In this document: positions 5,578-8,054 of the stretch, one piece after another | How the letters are laid out: each line of letters starts with the position of its first letter | Numbering within the stretch: position 1 is the first letter of the stretch | Assembly (NCBI GenBank): GCA_015711875.1 | Contig: JACVJG010000103.1 | Span: 1-8,054 of the forward strand | Length of the DNA: 8,054 bases | Direction of reading: 5' to 3' | Source of the DNA: Candidatus Solincola jinzensis | Lineage (GTDB): Bacteria > Actinomycetota > Geothermincolia > Geothermincolales > RBG-13-55-18 | Made by a program: the position numbers and the translations under genes | The notes under the pieces: model-generated | Databases searched by the model: none | Told to the model about the DNA's origin: nothing | The model's input: the letters and a program-made list of their open reading frames with translations, nothing else

Positions 5578-7056
5578 ATGAGGGCGCTGGTGATGGGAGG
5601 AGGCATGGCGGGGTTGTGCGCCGCCTGCGACCTGTGCGATTTCGACGTGGAGGTGCACCTGCTCGAGGCCACGGGGATCCTTGGAGGCAGGGCGACCTCC
5701 TGGCATGACGACGATGGCGACACGGTGGACAACGCCCTGCACATCTTCATGCCCCATTACTGCAATTGCCTGGGATTTCTTTCCAAGGTGGGGGCTGAGC
5801 CTCTGCACTGGACGCAGGGCATCACCAACTACGACGAGCGGGGCAGGTGCGGGCTGCTCCCCATCGGCGGGGGCCTGCGCACCGTGCTCGAGGCCATGCG
5901 CTCACCCACCATGTCCATTCTCGACCAGGCCAGCCTGGGCCTGGCCATACTCGCCTCCGCGCTGATGTCCAAGGAGAGACTGGACGCCTGCGACGAGATA
6001 ACGCTGCTGGAATGGTTCAAGCGGCACGGCGTGACCCGCAACGCCATCGCCCATTTCCGCCCCGGCGGCGCGGGCCTCACCTTCCTGGAGCTCAACCAGG
6101 TGTCCGCCAAGGCCCTGCTCTACTGGACGGCCTCCTTCATCAACAAGGAATATATGCTCAACCCGGGCATCGGATTCGCCAACGGCGGCCTGGGTGAGAT
6201 CTACGTCGAGCCCGCCAGGCGCTACATAGAGGGACGCGGTGGGAAAGTGGAGACGGGAAGGCGGGTTGCGAAGCTGCTGGTGCGGGGCAACGAGGTGGTG
6301 GGCGTCAGCACCGAGGACGGCGAGACGCTGACCGCCGACATCTACATCAGCGCCATGCCCTACTACGAGCTGCGGCGCGTCCTGCCCGACGAGGCCCTGG
6401 ATTACCAGTACTTCCTCGACCTCTGGCGCCTGCAGGAGGCCCCCTCGGTGTCGGTGCAGATATGGTTCGACCGCTTCGTAACCGACATGCGCAACATCGC
6501 TGCCCAGATGCAGGGGACCTTCAACTGCTTCGCGGACATGCACACCATCGTGCCCAGATTCGCCGCGAAGGCCACCGGCTCCATGGTGGAGTTCGTGCTC
6601 ACCCCCGCATTCCACCTCAGGGGCCTGCCCTCGCAGCGCATCTTCGCCATGACCCTGGAGGAGTTCCGGCGCATCATCCCCGCGGCGCGCGAAGCGGAGG
6701 TGAGGAAGTGGGTGGTCACCAGGGAACGCCAGGGCATCTTCGCCCAGAGGCCGGGGGCGGACCGCTACCGCCCGCCCCAGCGCACCCCCTATCCCAACCT
6801 CTACCTCTGCGGGGATTACACCAAGACCTTCATCTCCGCGGGAATGGAGAACGCCTGCGCCTCCGCCCATATCGCGGTGGGCCACGCCCTCTACGAACAC
6901 CTGGGCAAGGAAGTGACCCTCTTCTCCAAGCCCACCGTCTACAACGCTTATCTCAAGGGCGGCCTGGCGGCGGGGGCGGCCCTGGCTGGAACGGCCATCG
7001 CGGCGCGCTCCCTGGTCGGAAGGTTGGGGAAAAAGGGGAAAGGTAAGGCGGCGTAA
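5578..7056 (+). CDS. Carotene/phytoene-desaturase-like FAD oxidoreductase (plant PDS / HpnE type)
   Basis: A 492-residue flavoprotein closest in pattern to plant/cyanobacterial-type phytoene or zeta-carotene desaturases and to squalene-associated HpnE. The Rossmann motif is GGGMAG (7-12) with Glu 30 and GGRAT (36-40). Next comes DNALHIFMPHYCNCLGFLSKVG (about 51-72), matching the family's D-x-GLHxFxGxYxN...LL motif. The C-terminal FAD motif is PNLYLCGDYTKTFISAGMENA (about 406-426), whose GDYTK plus S/A-G-x-E-x-A is typical of plant-type PDS. Family members desaturate polyenes or rearrange/reduce isoprenoid hydrocarbons at membranes. Oddities are three cysteines spaced C-x2-C-x2-C at residues 14, 17 and 20 within the first Rossmann helix, and a C-terminal extension with an Ala/Gly-rich hydrophobic segment (461-476) followed by a basic KKGKGK tail, possibly a membrane anchor. 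No phytoene or squalene synthase gene is in view, so the substrate is unknown. Confidence 0.8.
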   Translation: MRALVMGGGMAGLCAACDLCDFDVEVHLLEATGILGGRATSWHDDDGDTVDNALHIFMPHYCNCLGFLSKVGAEPLHWTQGITNYDERGRCGLLPIGGGLRTVLEAMRSPTMSILDQASLGLAILASALMSKERLDACDEITLLEWFKRHGVTRNAIAHFRPGGAGLTFLELNQVSAKALLYWTASFINKEYMLNPGIGFANGGLGEIYVEPARRYIEGRGGKVETGRRVAKLLVRGNEVVGVSTEDGETLTADIYISAMPYYELRRVLPDEALDYQYFLDLWRLQEAPSVSVQIWFDRFVTDMRNIAAQMQGTFNCFADMHTIVPRFAAKATGSMVEFVLTPAFHLRGLPSQRIFAMTLEEFRRIIPAAREAEVRKWVVTRERQGIFAQRPGADRYRPPQRTPYPNLYLCGDYTKTFISAGMENACASAHIAVGHALYEHLGKEVTLFSKPTVYNAYLKGGLAAGAALAGTAIAARSLVGRLGKKGKGKAA

Positions 7057-7068
7057 GGCCCCTTTTTC
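7029..7068 (+). terminator. Possible intrinsic terminator / attenuator
   Basis: GAAAAAGGGG at 7029-7038 is the perfect reverse complement of CCCCTTTTTC at 7059-7068, with a 20-base spacer that includes the stop codon of the PDS-like gene. The right arm ends in five Ts, as in Rho-independent terminators, but the GC core is only four pairs and the loop is long. The left arm encodes the Lys/Gly tail of the protein, so the match could be partly incidental. If real it would reduce read-through into the gene starting at 7103. Confidence 0.35.
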
Positions 7069-7091
7069 AGTTGTCCTGGCTCAAGGGGACG

Positions 7092-7097
7092 AGGAGG
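7092..7097 (+). promoter_or_regulatory. Ribosome binding site of the last gene
   Basis: AGGAGG five bases before the ATG at 7103. Confidence 0.65.
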
Positions 7098-7102
7098 CGG
7101 GC

Positions 7103-8054
7103 ATGGAACAAGGCAAGAGAGTGGTGGTCATCGGAAGCGGGATCGGCGGCGCGGGCGTCGCCGCCCTGCTGCAGCTCCGGGGTCACCAGGTGACCCTGCT
7201 GGAAAAAAACACCTATTACGGCGGTAAGTGCTCCTCTTTCGTAAAGGACGGTTACGTGGTGGATTCCGGCGTGCATATGTACTCCATGGGGCCGCGCGGC
7301 CCCCACGGCGACCTCAACCGCAAGGTGGGAGGGGACCTGGAGTGGTGCGTGGCCAACCCCATGTCGGACATCATAAGCAGCGGGCGCGTGCATATGCTGG
7401 CCTATCAGAACCAGTTCGACCCCCGGGGGCTGGTGGAGAACCTCAAGGCAATGGCGATGGACAGGCGGGTCGCCAGGGAAGGCGAAAGGGACGCGGCGAA
7501 GCGCATGCGACTGCTGGAAAAGGAGACCTACAGGGCCGCCAGGCGCATGCGCCCCCGCGAGGTCTTGGACGCCGTGGTGCGTATCGCCGGGCGTGACGAG
7601 GCTCTGCTGACGGAGCTCGACGGCATCACCCTGCAGGAGTTCGCCCACCGCGTCACCGACGACCTGGGATTCCTGGGCACCCTGGCCACCCTGTGCATGG
7701 TGCTGTTGGTGGTGCCCTACTCCATGGCCTCGGCGGGGGAGTTCCTGTGGTGCTACGCCTCCATCTATCGCAAGCGCAGCCTGGGGGTGCCGCGCGGCTC
7801 GGCGCGGGAGATCCCGGGTTCCTTCCTGCGGGCGTTCCAGCGCGCGGGCGGGACGCTGCGCCTGGGCTGCGAGGCAGCCCGCATCCACGTGGAGGGCGGA
7901 AGGGCTATGGGGGTGGAGAGCGCTGACGGGGAGTTCTTCCCCGCCGAGGTGGTGGTCTCCAACGCGGGCATCAAGCGCACCCTGGAGCTCGCGGGTGAGG
8001 AGAGCTTCCCCCCCGAATACGCGGCCTACGTGAGGGGGCTGCGCTACTCCTATT
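7103..8054 (+). CDS. Phytoene dehydrogenase-like FAD oxidoreductase (CrtI/COG1233 type), 3' end cut off
   Basis: The reading frame stays open from the ATG at 7103 to the window edge, giving 317 residues of a protein that would normally be about 490-510. The N-terminus has VVVIGSGIGG (7-16) with the ribose-binding Glu at 34, then YYGGKCSSFVKDGYVVDSGVH (38-58), the G-G-K-x2-S/T...G-x3-D-x-G-x-H pattern of CrtI-type dehydrogenases and retinol-saturase relatives. A hydrophobic segment at about 188-212 (FLGTLATLCMVLLVVPYSMAS) matches the membrane-contacting region of the family. The second FAD-domain part follows: P-R-G-S (230-233, usually GGS), GGTLRLGCEAARIHVEGGRA (249-268) and AEVVVSNAG (281-289). 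Known members desaturate, saturate or isomerise carotenoid and retinoid polyenes. It starts 46 bases after the PDS-like gene and is probably in the same unit unless the intervening inverted repeat terminates. The C-terminal FAD motif lies beyond the window. Confidence 0.8.
   Translation, partial: MEQGKRVVVIGSGIGGAGVAALLQLRGHQVTLLEKNTYYGGKCSSFVKDGYVVDSGVHMYSMGPRGPHGDLNRKVGGDLEWCVANPMSDIISSGRVHMLAYQNQFDPRGLVENLKAMAMDRRVAREGERDAAKRMRLLEKETYRAARRMRPREVLDAVVRIAGRDEALLTELDGITLQEFAHRVTDDLGFLGTLATLCMVLLVVPYSMASAGEFLWCYASIYRKRSLGVPRGSAREIPGSFLRAFQRAGGTLRLGCEAARIHVEGGRAMGVESADGEFFPAEVVVSNAGIKRTLELAGEESFPPEYAAYVRGLRYSY

Noticed and set aside
5902..6900. Minus-strand ORF (332 codons) opposite the PDS-like gene
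   Set aside because: Same shadow pattern as other antisense frames in high-GC DNA; no recognisable domain.
7067..7888. Minus-strand ORF (273 codons) opposite the CrtI-like gene
   Set aside because: Shadow of the partial plus-strand gene, which has clear Rossmann and CrtI motifs.
1..8054. tRNA/rRNA genes, CRISPR arrays, insertion sequences, att sites
   Set aside because: I looked for repeat-spacer patterns, transposase motifs and tRNA-like arms and saw none.

Overview
The window is high-GC bacterial DNA, by eye roughly two-thirds G+C, with strong G/C preference at third codon positions and Shine-Dalgarno sites of the GGAGG type. All supported genes lie on the plus strand. There is no taxonomic marker here. 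The base composition, the FixCX-type electron-transfer proteins and the phytoene-desaturase-like flavoproteins would fit a deep-branching actinobacterium or another high-GC, possibly anaerobic, bacterium, but that is only inference.

Layout: (1) bases 2-64 look like the last codons of an upstream gene that enters from outside the window. (2) 107-1735 is a VAO/GlcD-type FAD-binding oxidoreductase. (3) 1736-1975 has no intact gene but holds a relic: a 34-bp exact copy of part of the 3' end of the preceding gene, continuing into a different, paralogue-like C-terminal tail. (4) 1976-3373 and 3370-3663 are a translationally coupled fixC/fixX-like pair, an ETF:quinone-oxidoreductase-type flavoprotein and a ferredoxin with eight cysteines. 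(5) 3664-3955 is a gap with a possible 58-codon small ORF. (6) 3956-5302, 5578-7056 and 7103 to the window end are three different members of the amine oxidase/phytoene desaturase FAD superfamily. The last one is cut by the window edge. (7) 5303-5577 is a non-coding gap with short palindromes. A 10-bp inverted repeat ending in a T-run sits at the 3' end of the second desaturase-like gene.

Taken together this is five FAD-dependent oxidoreductases in a row (one VAO-fold, four Rossmann-fold) plus one dicluster ferredoxin. No ETF genes (fixAB) and no isoprenoid synthase are visible. A reasonable but unproven reading is a redox module in which desaturase- or isomerase-like flavoenzymes act on a hydrophobic polyene or isoprenoid-like substrate, and the FixC/FixX pair moves electrons to or from the quinone pool. 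The substrate cannot be read from the sequence. The most unusual points are the clustering itself, FixCX without FixAB, the relic paralogue tail, and the orphan small ORF that overlaps the next start codon.
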